This document shows positions 25,977 to 37,715 of a stretch of DNA of 64,000 nucleotides, piece by piece; within the stretch, counting starts at the first letter, position 1, and the number at the start of each line of letters is the position of its first letter. A model generated the notes under the pieces. It was not told the origin of the DNA. It was given only the letters and a program-made list of their open reading frames with translations, and searched no databases. The stretch covers positions 1,500,001-1,564,000 of the forward strand of contig NC_015677.1 in the NCBI RefSeq assembly GCF_000215705.1, written 5' to 3'. Source of the DNA: Ramlibacter tataouinensis TTB310. Its GTDB lineage: Bacteria > Pseudomonadota > Gammaproteobacteria > Burkholderiales > Burkholderiaceae_C. The translations under genes were made by a program, and so were the position numbers.

Positions 25977-27170
25977 ATGTCCGCAGCGCCGCCGGCCAGC
26001 CTGGGCCGGCAGATCGTCCCGTTCGCCGGCCTGTCGGCCAGCTACTTCGCCCACATCGGCTTCTTCAACCCCTACCTGCCGCTGTGGCTCAAGCACCTGG
26101 GCCTGCCCATCGTGGTGATCAGCCTGCTGGCCTCGGTGCAGTCCTTCACCCGCGTGTTCGCGCCCTACATCTGGGGCGCCCTGAGCGACCACACCGGCGA
26201 GCGCGTGCGGCTGCTGCGCTTTTCCGCCGGGGTGGCGCTGCTGGCGTCGGTCGGGCTGTGGTTCGACGGCGGCCCGGTCTGGATAGGCCTGGTGCTGCTG
26301 CTGCTGTTCACCCACACCAGCTCCATGATGTCGCTGACCGAGGCGGCGATGGCGCACCTGGTGGCGGGCGACTGGGGCCGCTATGGCCGCATCCGGCTGT
26401 GGGGATCGATGGGCTTCATGCTCACCGTGTTCCTGGCCGGCGCCTGGTTCGAGCGTTTCGGCATGGGCCACTTCCCGGGCTGGACCGCGCTGACGCTCGC
26501 AGCGGTGCTGGGCTGCACCTGGTGGCTGCCCGACGTGCGCGAGAAGCCGGCGCAGGCGCACGAGCGCGGCGAGCCGATCGCGCCGGTGCTGCGCCAGCCG
26601 GCGGTGCGCTGGTTCTTCGCCTCGCTGCTGTTCCACGTGATGGCGCACTTCGCCATCTACGGCTTCCTGTCGCTGTACCTGGATGCGCGCGGCTACAGCA
26701 AGGCCATGATCGGCGTGCTGTGGGCGGTGTCGGTGCTGGTGGAGATCCTGTGGTTCTTCTGGCAGGGACGCCTCATCGGCGCGCTGCCCATGACGCGCTG
26801 GCTGGTGGTGTGCGGCGCCGCCACCGCGCTGCGCATGGCGCTCACCGGCGGGGCGGCGGACTGGCTGCCGGCACTGTTCGCGGCGCAGGTGCTGCACGCG
26901 CTGACCTTCGCCACCCACCACACGGCCTGCATCGCCATGGTGACGCGGCATTTCCCGGGGCGGCTGCGGGGGCGGGGCCAGGCGCTGTTCACGGTGATCG
27001 GCTACGGCATCGGCGGCGTGACCGGGGTGCTGGCCGGCGGCGCGCTGGCCTCCCGCTTCGGCTTCGAGGCTATGTACGGCGCGGCCACGCTGCTGGGCCT
27101 GCTGGCCACCGCCTGCGCCTGGCGGATGGAACTGCTGGAGCAGCTGGAGCGTCCCGCCGGCCACGGTTGA
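25977..27170 (+). CDS. MFS transporter, HcaT/LacY-like
   Basis: A 397-residue major facilitator with about 12 transmembrane segments and a cytoplasmic loop near residues 185-200. The N-terminus (FAGLSASYFAHIGFFNPYLPLWLKHLGL) and GRYGRIRLWGSMGFMLTV match the family that includes the phenylpropionate carrier HcaT and nucleoside/sugar symporters. The ATG at 25977 is 5 bp after the aroC stop; the open frame extends upstream only as an out-of-phase reading of aroC. Substrate unknown; linkage with aroC could mean an aromatic acid but this is speculation. Confidence 0.87.
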   Translation: MSAAPPASLGRQIVPFAGLSASYFAHIGFFNPYLPLWLKHLGLPIVVISLLASVQSFTRVFAPYIWGALSDHTGERVRLLRFSAGVALLASVGLWFDGGPVWIGLVLLLLFTHTSSMMSLTEAAMAHLVAGDWGRYGRIRLWGSMGFMLTVFLAGAWFERFGMGHFPGWTALTLAAVLGCTWWLPDVREKPAQAHERGEPIAPVLRQPAVRWFFASLLFHVMAHFAIYGFLSLYLDARGYSKAMIGVLWAVSVLVEILWFFWQGRLIGALPMTRWLVVCGAATALRMALTGGAADWLPALFAAQVLHALTFATHHTACIAMVTRHFPGRLRGRGQALFTVIGYGIGGVTGVLAGGALASRFGFEAMYGAATLLGLLATACAWRMELLEQLERPAGHG

Positions 27171-27394
27171 GCCGCATACCCCGTTGGGCCTTGGGACTTG
27201 CCCGCACATGCGCGACACCCTGCTCGGCTCGGCCGTTGCAATGCTCCTGAAAACATAGCTGCAAAAGGATGCAGGTAGCGGGTTCCTCAAAGCTGAGAGT
27301 GCCCTGGCGGTAAGGACAGCTCGACGGCAGCCGTTGACCCACCGGCCCCAAGAGCATGAGTTTGTCGCTACCCTAGGAGCCAACTCCTTGCATC

Positions 27395-29845
27395 ATGCGA
27401 TCCGAGCTCACCGATCCGGCGTTCCAACTGGACGACCGCCACTACCGGCAGATCGTCGACAGCGCGCTGGATTACGCCATCATCAGCTGCGACGAGCGCG
27501 GTCGCATCACCACCTGGAACGAGGGTGCCCGGCGCCTGCTTGGATGGACCGCGGCCGAAATGATGGGCCAGACCCTGCACCGCATCTTCACGCCGGAAGA
27601 CGTGGCCGCGGGCGCCGTGGAGCGCGAGCTGTCCACCGCGATGCGCGAGCGCCATGCGCTGGACGAGCGCTGGCACCAGCGCAAGGGCGGCGAGCGCTTC
27701 TGGGCTTCGGGCGAGCTGATGCGCGTGCACGACGAGGAAGGCCGTCCCGCGGGGCTGGTCAAGATCCTGCGGGACCGCACCGAGCAGCGCCGGCACGAGG
27801 CCGAGCTCCAGCGCTTCAACGAGACCCTGCGGGCCGGGGAGCAGCGGCTGCAGCTGGCGCTGGACGCCGGGGGACTGGGCGTGTGGCAGGCCGACCTGGC
27901 CAGCGGCGAGGTCACCTGGTGGCCGGGCATGTACCTGGTGCACGGCATGTCGCCCGGCGCGGCCCCCGTGCCGGCGCCGCGCTACTACGACGAACTGGTC
28001 CATCCCGACGACCGCGCGCGCGTGGTGGAGGCCATCCAGGAGGGGCTGCGCGGGAGCACCGGGCACCGCGTCGAGTACCGGGTGCTCTGGCCGGACGGCA
28101 GCGTGCACTGGCTGGAGGGGCGGGGCCACGTGCTGCCCGACGCCAGCGGCGCGGCGGCCTTGATGTCGGGGGTGTGCATGGACGTCACCCGGCGCAAGAA
28201 CGCCGAGAACGACCTGAAGTTCCTGGCGCAGGCGAGCGAGGAGCTGGCCGACGTGACCGATTTCCAGAGCACGCTGGACAAGATCGCACGGCTGGCCGTC
28301 CCGGGCTTTGCCGACTGGTGCGCGGTCGACATGCTGGCGGACGACGGCAGCCTGCAGCGCGTGGCCGTGGCCCATGTGGACCCGGCCAAGGTGGAGCTGG
28401 CGCACGAGCTGCACCGGCGCCTGCCCGCGGACCCGCAGGCCGCCACCGGTCCCTGGAGCGTGGTGCGCGAAGGCCGGGTGGCCTACGTGCCCGAGATCAG
28501 CGACGAGATGCTGCTGGCCCGCATCGGCGACCCGCAGCTGCTGGCCGCGATACGCGCGCTGGGCCTGCGCTCGTACATCGGCGTGCCGCTGTCGGCGCAC
28601 GGCCACACGCTGGGCGTGCTCACGTTCGTGACGGCCGAGTCGCGGCGCCGCTATACCGAGGATGACCTGGCACTGGCCCAGGACCTGGCGCGCCGGGCCG
28701 CGGTGGCGATCGAGAACGCCAAGCTGCTGCGCGCACTGCGCAACTCCGACCGGGCCAAGGACGTGTTCCTGGCCACCCTGGCGCACGAGCTGCGCAACCC
28801 GCTGGCGCCGATCTGGAACGGGCTGTCCATCATCAAGCGCGTGCCCGGCGATGCCCACCGGGTGGAGCAGGTGACCGGCATCATCGAGCGCCAGGTCGGC
28901 CAGCTGTCGCGCCTGGTGGACGACCTGCTGGACGTCTCGCGCATCAGCACCGGCAAGATCGAGCTGAAGAAGGAGCCCACCAGCCTGGTGCAGGTGCTGA
29001 CGACTGCGGTGGAGATCAGCCGGCCCCACATCGAGGCGGCCCATCACCGGCTGACGCTGACATTCACCGACGAGCCCACCGACGTCTACGCCGATCCGGC
29101 GCGCATGGCCCAGGTGTTCTCCAACCTGCTGAACAACGCGGCCAAGTACACGCGGCGCGGCGGCCGCATCGACGTGGCGGTGGAGGCCCAGCCCTCGCAG
29201 TTGGTGGTGCGGGTGCGCGACAACGGCACTGGCATCGCGCCCGAGATGCAGGGCAAGGTCTTCGGCCTGTTCGCCCAGGCCACGCACCAGACCGAGCGGC
29301 GCCAGGGCGGGCTGGGCATCGGGCTGTCGCTGGTGGAAGGCCTGGTGCGCCTGCACGGCGGCAGGGTCGAGGTGCGCAGCGAGGGGCTGGACCGCGGCAG
29401 CGAGTTCGCCGTCTACCTGCCGCGGCTCGGGCGCGAGCAGGCCAGGACCGCCGCGGCGCCGGCCCAGCCGGCGCCGCCGCCCGGCGGGGGCAATCGCCGC
29501 GTGCTGGTGGTGGAGGACAACGTGGACTCCGCGACCACGGTGGCCGAGCTGCTGTCCATGTCGGGCAACGAGGTGGCCGTGGTGCACGATGGCATGACGG
29601 CGGTCGAGCGTACCGCCGCCTTCCGGCCCGACGTGGTGCTGCTGGACATCGGCCTGCCGGATATCAACGGCTACGAGGCGGCGCGCCGCATCCGCAAGCT
29701 CGAAGGCGTGCGCCAACCCATGCTGATCGCGCTGACCGGCTGGGGCCAGCCGCAGGACAAGGAGCTGGCGGCCCAGGCCGGATTCGACCACCACTGGACC
29801 AAGCCGGTTGACCCTGCGCGCCTGCAGGAGCTGGCTTCGCGTTAA
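27395..29845 (+). CDS. Hybrid sensor histidine kinase (PAS-PAS-GAF-HisKA-HATPase-REC)
   Basis: An 816-residue soluble kinase without membrane segments. Order: PAS (about 14-135, including GLVKILRDRTEQRRHEAEL), second PAS (about 150-270), GAF (about 280-450), HisKA with His464 in LAHELRNPLAPIWNG, HATPase with NLLNNAAKYT, DNGTGIAP and GGLGIGLSLVEGL, and a C-terminal receiver with phosphoacceptor Asp751 in VVLLDIGLPDINGYEA. The Asn in the H-box (HELRNPL) is typical of this group. A hybrid kinase needs a phosphotransfer partner or acts on its own receiver; two orphan receivers lie at 32200-33102 on the other strand. Signal unknown; PAS and GAF suggest a cytoplasmic cue such as light, redox or a small molecule. 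The upstream AGGAG is 16 nt from the ATG, rather far. Confidence 0.9.
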   Translation: MRSELTDPAFQLDDRHYRQIVDSALDYAIISCDERGRITTWNEGARRLLGWTAAEMMGQTLHRIFTPEDVAAGAVERELSTAMRERHALDERWHQRKGGERFWASGELMRVHDEEGRPAGLVKILRDRTEQRRHEAELQRFNETLRAGEQRLQLALDAGGLGVWQADLASGEVTWWPGMYLVHGMSPGAAPVPAPRYYDELVHPDDRARVVEAIQEGLRGSTGHRVEYRVLWPDGSVHWLEGRGHVLPDASGAAALMSGVCMDVTRRKNAENDLKFLAQASEELADVTDFQSTLDKIARLAVPGFADWCAVDMLADDGSLQRVAVAHVDPAKVELAHELHRRLPADPQAATGPWSVVREGRVAYVPEISDEMLLARIGDPQLLAAIRALGLRSYIGVPLSAHGHTLGVLTFVTAESRRRYTEDDLALAQDLARRAAVAIENAKLLRALRNSDRAKDVFLATLAHELRNPLAPIWNGLSIIKRVPGDAHRVEQVTGIIERQVGQLSRLVDDLLDVSRISTGKIELKKEPTSLVQVLTTAVEISRPHIEAAHHRLTLTFTDEPTDVYADPARMAQVFSNLLNNAAKYTRRGGRIDVAVEAQPSQLVVRVRDNGTGIAPEMQGKVFGLFAQATHQTERRQGGLGIGLSLVEGLVRLHGGRVEVRSEGLDRGSEFAVYLPRLGREQARTAAAPAQPAPPPGGGNRRVLVVEDNVDSATTVAELLSMSGNEVAVVHDGMTAVERTAAFRPDVVLLDIGLPDINGYEAARRIRKLEGVRQPMLIALTGWGQPQDKELAAQAGFDHHWTKPVDPARLQELASR

Positions 29846-29854
29846 GGTGCCGCC

Positions 29855-30322
29855 ATGCTGCGCAGCCTCAAGGACCTGTTCGACTCCATCGTCTCGCCGT
29901 CCGCCAGCGCGGCGCAGGCCGAGCATTCCATCCAGCTGGCCACGGCCGTGCTGCTGGTCGAGGTGATGCGGGCCGACCCGCAGCTGGGCGCGCCCGAACG
30001 GGCCACCGTGGTCGGCGCGCTGCGGCGCACCTTCCCGCTGGCCGATGACGAGCTGGAGCGGCTGGTCGAGCTGGCGCACCAGGCCTCGCGCACGTCTTCG
30101 GACTTCCACCAGTTCACCTCGGTGGTGAACCAGCACTTCGGCACCGAGCAGAAGGTGCGCATCGTGGAGTACATGTGGCAGGTCGCCTATGCGGACGGCC
30201 ACCTGGATGCGCATGAAAACCACCTGATCTCGCGGGTGGCCGAGCTGCTGCACGTCACGCACGGCCAGTACATCGCGGCCAAGCTGCGCGCCAAGGAGGC
30301 GGCGCCCGGCCCGGCCGCCTGA
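29855..30322 (+). CDS. TerB-like protein
   Basis: A 155-residue all-helical protein of the TerB/DjlA N-terminal fold: VLLVEVMRADPQLGAPERATVVGALRR and VEYMWQVAYADGHLDAHENHLISRVAELL are the two metal-binding half-repeats, each with an acidic Asp-x-x-x-x-x-x-E pattern. Tellurite resistance is the historic name; the fold more generally senses divalent metal and is often a stand-alone stress protein. It starts 9 bp after the hybrid kinase stop and may be co-transcribed. No ter cluster is nearby, so tellurite resistance should not be assumed. Confidence 0.82.
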   Translation: MLRSLKDLFDSIVSPSASAAQAEHSIQLATAVLLVEVMRADPQLGAPERATVVGALRRTFPLADDELERLVELAHQASRTSSDFHQFTSVVNQHFGTEQKVRIVEYMWQVAYADGHLDAHENHLISRVAELLHVTHGQYIAAKLRAKEAAPGPAA

Positions 30323-30422
30323 TCCGCTGTAGGCCCGCTCCCACGCAGGCGTCTCGAAAAGGTTGACAGGGTGCCGCCCGCGCGCTGGCGATAGTGGGGG
30401 TTTGCGACGAAAGGAGCCCCCC

Positions 30423-31451
30423 ATGAGCGACAAACCCAGCGCCCGCGAGGAAGGGCGCGGACCCGGCACGGAAGCCGCCGCCGAGCACCAGCGCGAGCTG
30501 CAGCGCGAACAGGACCGCAAGGACGAGGCCAAGGCCCAGGCCAAGGGCCAGGAAGGCGGCGAGCAGAAGCAATCCAAGGCCATGCAGGCCGGGCCGCGGC
30601 CGCAGCCGGAGGACATGCCGGCCCAGCACCTGCCCAAGCCCGGCCTGGAGGCCGACATGGAGCTCAAGCCGCGCTTCTACGCCCCCGACTACCGCGGCAG
30701 CGGCAAGCTCAAGGGCATGGTGGCCCTGGTGACCGGTGGCGATTCGGGCATCGGCCGCGCCGTGGCCGTGCTGTACGCGCGCGAAGGCGCCGACGTGGCC
30801 ATCGTCTACCTCAGCTCGCACGAGGACGCGCAGGAAACCAAGCGCCACGTCGAGAAGGAAGGCCGCCAGTGCCTGCTGATCCCCGGCGACGTGAAGGACT
30901 CGGCGTTCTGCAAGGAGGCGGTGGAAAAGACCGTGGCCGAGTTCGACCGGCTGGACATCCTGGTCAACAACGCCGCCTTCCAGGAGCACGCGGACTCCAT
31001 CGAGGACATCACGGACGAGCGCCTCGAGGAGACCATGAAGACCAACATCTTCGGCTACTTCTACATGGCGCGCGCCGCGGTGCCCCACCTCAAGCAGGGC
31101 TCGTCCATCGTCAACTCCGGCTCGGTGGTGGGCCTGCGCGGCAGCGGCTCGCTGCTGGACTACTCGGCCACCAAGGGCGCCATCCACGCCTTCACCATGT
31201 CGCTGGCCTCCAGCCTCATCGACAAGGGCATCCGCGTCAATTGCGTGGCGCCGGGGCCGGTGTGGACGCCGCTCAACCCGGCCGACCAGACGGCGGAGAA
31301 GGTGGCGCAGTTCGGCAAGCAGAGCGACATGAAGCGGCCAGCCCAGCCCGAGGAGCTGTCGCCGGCCTACGTGTTCCTGGCCGCGCCGTCCTGCGCCAGC
31401 TACATCACGGGGATCGTGCTGCCCGTGACGGGATCGGTGGGCGCGACCTGA
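30423..31451 (+). CDS. SDR oxidoreductase with charged N-terminal extension (YghA/general-stress-39-like)
   Basis: A 342-residue short-chain dehydrogenase. The first about 50 residues are low-complexity and rich in Glu, Gln, Lys and Ala, then a short lead-in (KPRFYAPDYRGSGKLKGMVALVTGGDSGIG) enters the Rossmann fold. Motifs are TGGDSGIG, NNAA, the Ser-Gly-Ser catalytic region and Y-x3-K in DYSATKGAIH, ending with TGIVLPVTGS. This subgroup includes YghA and Bacillus general stress protein 39, which are stress-induced and whose substrates are poorly known. A GAAAGGAG site precedes the ATG at 30423; an in-frame codon 60 nt earlier is rejected. Confidence 0.9.
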   Translation: MSDKPSAREEGRGPGTEAAAEHQRELQREQDRKDEAKAQAKGQEGGEQKQSKAMQAGPRPQPEDMPAQHLPKPGLEADMELKPRFYAPDYRGSGKLKGMVALVTGGDSGIGRAVAVLYAREGADVAIVYLSSHEDAQETKRHVEKEGRQCLLIPGDVKDSAFCKEAVEKTVAEFDRLDILVNNAAFQEHADSIEDITDERLEETMKTNIFGYFYMARAAVPHLKQGSSIVNSGSVVGLRGSGSLLDYSATKGAIHAFTMSLASSLIDKGIRVNCVAPGPVWTPLNPADQTAEKVAQFGKQSDMKRPAQPEELSPAYVFLAAPSCASYITGIVLPVTGSVGAT

Positions 31452-31525
31452 GGCCGACGCGGTGCCGGCCCCGGTGCTGGCCCGGTGCCGCAGCAGGGTC
31501 TTGGCCGCGCCGCTAGCATGGCCCC

Positions 31526-32182
31526 ATGACCTCGCAGCTGAAGATCGATTTCGTCTCCGACGTGGCCTGCCCCTGGTGCGCCGTCGGCCTGGGTTCGCTG
31601 GAGCAGGCGCTGGCGCGCCTGGACGGCGAGGTGCGGGCCGAACTGCGCTTCCAGCCCTTCGAGCTCAATCCGCAGATGCCGCCGGGCGGGCAGGACGTCG
31701 CCGAGCACCTGACGCAGAAGTACGGTTCCACCCCCGCGCAGCAGGCCGCCCTTTGGTCGCAGCTGTGCCAGCGGGCGCAGGCGGCGGGCTTCGCCTTCCG
31801 CCCGGAGGGTCGCGGTCGGGTGTGGAACACCTTCGATGCCCACCGGCTGCTGCACTGGGCGGGCGAGCTGGACCCGGCGCGCCAGCACGCGCTCAAGCGC
31901 GTGCTGCTGGACGCCTATTTCGGGCAGGACCGCAACGTTGCCGACCCCGAGGTGCTGCTGGATGCCGTGGCGCGCGCCGGGCTGGACGTGGAGCGGGCCC
32001 GCGCCATCCTGGCGGGCGACGAGTTCGCCGACGAGGTGCGCGAGCGCGAGAGCCACTTCCTCTCGCTGGGCATCCACGCCGTGCCTTCGGTCATCGTCAA
32101 CGACCGCCACCTGATCCAGGGTGGGCAGCCGCCCGAGGTGTTCGAGCAGGCGCTGCGGCAGATCGCGGCGGGCGCCGCCTGA
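31526..32182 (+). CDS. DsbA-family (FrnE-like) oxidoreductase
   Basis: A 218-residue thioredoxin-fold protein with an inserted helical domain. The active site is CPWC (Cys15-Cys18) and the cis-proline loop is AVPSVIVNDRHLIQGGQPPEVF near the C-terminus. There is no signal peptide, so it is cytoplasmic, as for FrnE/2-hydroxychromene-2-carboxylate isomerase-like members. FrnE homologues act in disulfide exchange and oxidative stress tolerance. It lies 74 bp after the SDR gene on the same strand. Exact reaction unknown. Confidence 0.88.
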   Translation: MTSQLKIDFVSDVACPWCAVGLGSLEQALARLDGEVRAELRFQPFELNPQMPPGGQDVAEHLTQKYGSTPAQQAALWSQLCQRAQAAGFAFRPEGRGRVWNTFDAHRLLHWAGELDPARQHALKRVLLDAYFGQDRNVADPEVLLDAVARAGLDVERARAILAGDEFADEVRERESHFLSLGIHAVPSVIVNDRHLIQGGQPPEVFEQALRQIAAGAA

Positions 32183-32199
32183 GGGCCTGCCTGCGCCGC

Positions 32200-32643
32200 T
32201 CAGACGCTGTTGCGCCAGCGCTCGTTGACCGTCAGCCAGAAGTCGTGCAGCTGGCGCATCTTGCGCCGCAGCTCGTCGTAGTCGGTGGCCTTGCGCACGT
32301 AGCTGTTGGCGCCGTGGGTATAGCAGTCGGCGATGTCGCCCCGCTCGGTGGAGGAGGAATGCATGATCACCGGGAGCAGGGCGGTGCGCTCGTCGGCGCG
32401 GATGGCCTTGAGCACGTCCAGCCCGTGCAGGCGCACCAGCTTCATGTCCAGCAGCACCAGCCGGGGCTGCTGGCGCGGGTCCCGGCGGGCGTGGGGGCCG
32501 CGGGCGAACAGGTAGTCCAGCGCCTCGACGCCGTCGTTGGCGGTGACGATGTGGTCAGGGTCGCAGCACTCGCTGAGCGCCATGACGGTGAGTTCGAGGT
32601 GGTCGGGATTGTCATCCACCACGAGGATCGCGGCGTCGTTCAT
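32200..32643 (-). CDS. Stand-alone response regulator (Rcp1-like receiver)
   Basis: A 147-residue single receiver domain: acidic pair in ILVVDDNPDH (Asp10, Asp11), phosphoacceptor Asp66 in RLVLLDMKL, conserved Thr/Ser in MHSSS and Lys in YVRKATDYDEL. The long loop between the first and second strands and the K-L-P-like spacing resemble Rcp1-type receivers that partner bacteriophytochromes and soluble PAS/GAF kinases. No output domain is present, so it likely relays phosphate or acts by protein contact. It is 60 bp downstream of a second orphan receiver; no kinase is adjacent on this strand. Confidence 0.88.
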   Translation of the reverse strand: MNDAAILVVDDNPDHLELTVMALSECCDPDHIVTANDGVEALDYLFARGPHARRDPRQQPRLVLLDMKLVRLHGLDVLKAIRADERTALLPVIMHSSSTERGDIADCYTHGANSYVRKATDYDELRRKMRQLHDFWLTVNERWRNSV

Positions 32644-32703
32644 CGGGCTGGCACGGGGTAACGGAGGGCCATTTTGTCACGCACGCGGCGGATGGCAACA
32701 AGC

Positions 32704-33102
32704 CTATGGCTGACGTCCGCTGCCGTGTTGCAGCGCGAGTGATACGCAGTATTCAATCAAGGCGTCGGTCTCGATAGATTTATCGAACACCCGGTCGCTG
32801 CCCAGCGCCTCGCACTGCTGCCGCACCGGCGGGCTGGCCGTGGCCGTCAGCACCACCACCTTGCGCTGCGGCGGCCGCTGGCGCAGCGCCTCCAGCACCC
32901 GCAAACCGCTGCCGCCGGCTTCCAGGATGAGGTCGACGATGGCGACGTCCCAGTGATGCACCGGATTGGTGAGCCAGGCCAGGGCGGCCTGTTCGCTTCC
33001 CGCCACACCGGCGGTGGCGATGCCGGCCAGCTCGGCCAATGTCTCGACCAGGCTGTCCCGGATCGCCGGGCTGTCCTCGACCACGAATGCCGTCAGCGTC
33101 AC
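32704..33102 (-). CDS. Stand-alone response regulator receiver
   Basis: A 132-residue receiver starting at GTG 33102, supported by a strong AGGAGGTGGGT ribosome binding site directly upstream. It has Glu9-Asp10 in FVVEDSPAIRDSL, phosphoacceptor Asp57 in VAIVDLILE and Lys in FDKSIETDAL. No output domain. It lies 92 bp after gcvP, probably with its own promoter or by read-through from the gcv operon. Longer in-frame upstream reading runs into gcvP in another phase and is rejected. The partner kinase is unknown; the hybrid kinase at 27395 is the nearest. Confidence 0.86.
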   Translation of the reverse strand: MTLTAFVVEDSPAIRDSLVETLAELAGIATAGVAGSEQAALAWLTNPVHHWDVAIVDLILEAGGSGLRVLEALRQRPPQRKVVVLTATASPPVRQQCEALGSDRVFDKSIETDALIEYCVSLALQHGSGRQP

Positions 33103-33155
33103 ACCCACCTCCTGCTCTGCCGATGGATGATGCACGCGACGAGCCCCGCTGCCAA

Positions 33156-33187
33156 GCCGGGCCGGCCCGGGCCGGGCCGGTCCGCCG
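33156..33187. repeat. GC-only palindromic tract after gcvP
   Basis: A nearly uninterrupted run of GCC/GGC units (several overlapping CCGGGCC palindromes) lies in the 92-bp gap between gcvP and the receiver gene. It can form a very stable hairpin in the gcv transcript, but no U-run follows, so a termination role is only a guess. Confidence 0.4.
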
Positions 33188-33194
33188 GACGGGC

Positions 33195-36083
<2,889 letters not shown>

Positions 36084-36096
36084 GGGTCTCTTTCTG

Positions 36097-36474
36097 TCAG
36101 GAAGCGTTCTTCGCGAACTCGCCGTAGGCGGTCTCGTCCATCAGCGGCTCCAGCTCGGCCGGATTCGCCAGCTTGACCTTGAAGAACCAGCCCTGGCCCA
36201 GCGGGTCGCTGTTGGCCAGCGACGGGTCGGCACGCAGCGCCTCGTTCACCTCGGTCACCTCGCCGGTGACCGGCATGTAGACGTCGGCCGCGGCCTTGAC
36301 GGACTCGACCACGCCGGCCACCTCGCCCTGGCCATAGCGGCGGCCGACTTCGGGCAGGTCGACGAAGACCACGTCGCCCAGCGCGTCCTGCGCGTGCACC
36401 GTGATGCCCACGGTGGCGGGGCCGCCGCCCTCCAGCTTGATCCATTCGTGCTCGGGCGTGTACTTGACGGTCAT
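36097..36474 (-). CDS. gcvH: Glycine cleavage system H-protein
   Basis: A 125-residue lipoyl-carrier protein that shuttles the aminomethyl group between P-, T- and L-proteins. The lipoylation site is Lys60 in [15 protein letters not shown]. The fold signature HEWIKLE...[23 protein letters not shown] is intact. It lies between gcvT (28 bp gap) and gcvP (13 bp gap), with an AGGAGAAG-type site before the ATG. Confidence 0.96.
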   Translation of the reverse strand: MTVKYTPEHEWIKLEGGGPATVGITVHAQDALGDVVFVDLPEVGRRYGQGEVAGVVESVKAAADVYMPVTGEVTEVNEALRADPSLANSDPLGQGWFFKVKLANPAELEPLMDETAYGEFAKNAS

Positions 36475-36502
36475 GGTTCTTCTCCAGGTGGTTGATGAGG
36501 GC

Positions 36503-37639
36503 TCAGCCGCGGTAGTAGCGGTTGGGGACGAAAGGCATGGCGCTCACCTCCATCGGCACGGGCTTGCCGCGCACCAGGGCGTTGACGCGCGTGCCGGGCG
36601 AGGCGAAGGCGGCCTCGACATAGGCCATGGCGATGGGTTTGCCGAGGGTGGGGCCGAGCAGGCCGCTGGTGACCTCGCCGACCTTGCGGCCGCCGGCGTC
36701 CTGCAGCTCGGTGTGCTCGCGCACCGGCACGCGTTCCAGCGCCACCAGGCCCACGCGCTTGCGCGCCACCGGCACGCTGCCGTCCAGTTGACCAAGGATG
36801 CGCGACGCGCCGGGGAAGCCGCCGGCACGGGCGCCACCGCTGCGGCGCACCTTCTGCAGGGCCCAGTTCAGCCCGGCCTCGACCGGCGTGGTGCCGGTGT
36901 CGATGTCGTTGCCGTAGAGGCACAGGCCGGCTTCCAGGCGCAGCGAGTTGCGGGCGCCCAGGCCGATGGGCTGGACCTCGGGCTGGGCCAGCAGCGCGCG
37001 TGCCAGCGCCTGCGCCTGCGATTCGTGCACCGAGATCTCGAAGCCGTCCTCGCCGGTGTAGCCGCTGCGGGTGATGAACAGCTCGCCGCCGTCCCAGGCG
37101 AAGGCGCCGCCGGTCATGAACACCAGCTTGTCCACGCCCGGCACCAGCCGGCGCAGGGCATGGACCGCCTTCGGGCCCTGCAGGGCCAGCAGGCCGCGAT
37201 CGGGCAGGGGGACGACCTGGCAGCGCGAACCGATCCGCTCCCGGATATGGGCGATGTCCCCCACCTTGCACGCGCCGTTGACGATCACGAAAAGGTCGTC
37301 GCCGCGGTTGACGAACATCAGGTCGTCGATGATCCCGCCTTCGTCGGTCAGCAGCAGGCCGTACCGCTGCTTGCCCGCCGGCAGGTCCACCACGTCCACC
37401 GGCACCAGCGTCTCGAACGCGGCGGCGGCGTCCGGGCCGGCCAGGCGCAGCTGCCCCATGTGGGAGACGTCGAACAGCCCGGCCGCATCGCGCGTGTGGT
37501 GGTGCTCGGCCATCAAGCCGGCCGGGTACTGCACCGGCATGGAGTAGCCGGCGAACGGCACCATGCGGGCGCCGAGCTCGAGGTGCAAGGCGTGCAGCGG
37601 GGTGCGCTGCAGAGGCGGGTCTTGGGTGGCTGCGGTCAA
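36503..37639 (-). CDS. gcvT: Glycine cleavage system aminomethyltransferase, T-protein
   Basis: A 378-residue tetrahydrofolate-dependent T-protein. Motifs: MVPFAGYSMPVQY, the DVSHMGQL strand, the conserved Asp in the D-D-L folate region (GIIDDLMFVNRGDD), RSGYTGEDGFE and GLGARNSLRLEAGLCLYG. The start is TTG at 37639, because a GGAGAG site precedes it and the next in-frame ATG at 37705 lies inside the riboswitch expression-platform hairpin and would give a non-homologous peptide. The gene is the first of the gcvTHP operon. Confidence 0.94.
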   Translation of the reverse strand: MTAATQDPPLQRTPLHALHLELGARMVPFAGYSMPVQYPAGLMAEHHHTRDAAGLFDVSHMGQLRLAGPDAAAAFETLVPVDVVDLPAGKQRYGLLLTDEGGIIDDLMFVNRGDDLFVIVNGACKVGDIAHIRERIGSRCQVVPLPDRGLLALQGPKAVHALRRLVPGVDKLVFMTGGAFAWDGGELFITRSGYTGEDGFEISVHESQAQALARALLAQPEVQPIGLGARNSLRLEAGLCLYGNDIDTGTTPVEAGLNWALQKVRRSGGARAGGFPGASRILGQLDGSVPVARKRVGLVALERVPVREHTELQDAGGRKVGEVTSGLLGPTLGKPIAMAYVEAAFASPGTRVNALVRGKPVPMEVSAMPFVPNRYYRG

Positions 37640-37676
37640 GCGGCTCTCCAGTGGCAAAGCTCCGGGCCATGGTACC

Positions 37677-37700
37677 GGGGAAGCACGGCCGTGCTTCCCC
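37677..37700 (-). promoter_or_regulatory. Perfect hairpin between glycine riboswitch and gcvT
   Basis: GGGGAAGCACGG pairs with CCGTGCTTCCCC as a perfect 12-bp palindrome without spacer, flanked by a second pair of CCATGG arms (37667-37672, 37702-37707). It lies between the second aptamer and the gcvT ribosome binding site, the place of the expression platform. No U-run follows, so it is more likely to act on translation or anti-termination than as an intrinsic terminator. Confidence 0.6.
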
Positions 37701-37715
37701 GCCATGGGTGAGCCC

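Noticed and set aside
27171-27394. CTGAGAG in the leader of the hybrid kinase as a TPP riboswitch, and AAAACATAGCTGC as a dispersed repeat
   Set aside because: The second conserved TPP half (around CTGATC-type sequence) is missing, and only one copy of the repeat-like string is in the window.
29855-30322. TerB-like gene as evidence of a tellurite-resistance cluster
   Set aside because: No other ter genes are nearby; the TerB fold is widespread as a stand-alone domain.
30363-30395. TTGACA and GATAGT as a sigma-70 promoter for the SDR at 30423
   Set aside because: The spacer is 21 bp, outside the functional range; no other pairing is convincing.
27368-30667. A 1099-codon open frame on the minus strand opposite the hybrid kinase
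   Set aside because: It is antisense to a kinase with complete domain motifs; its translation is low-complexity (His/Gln/Arg/Gly-rich) with no family signature, the usual shadow in high-GC DNA.
37639-37705. ATG at 37705 as the gcvT start
   Set aside because: It lies within the leader hairpin after the riboswitch and adds 22 residues without similarity to T-proteins; a TTG with a ribosome binding site is at the family N-terminus.
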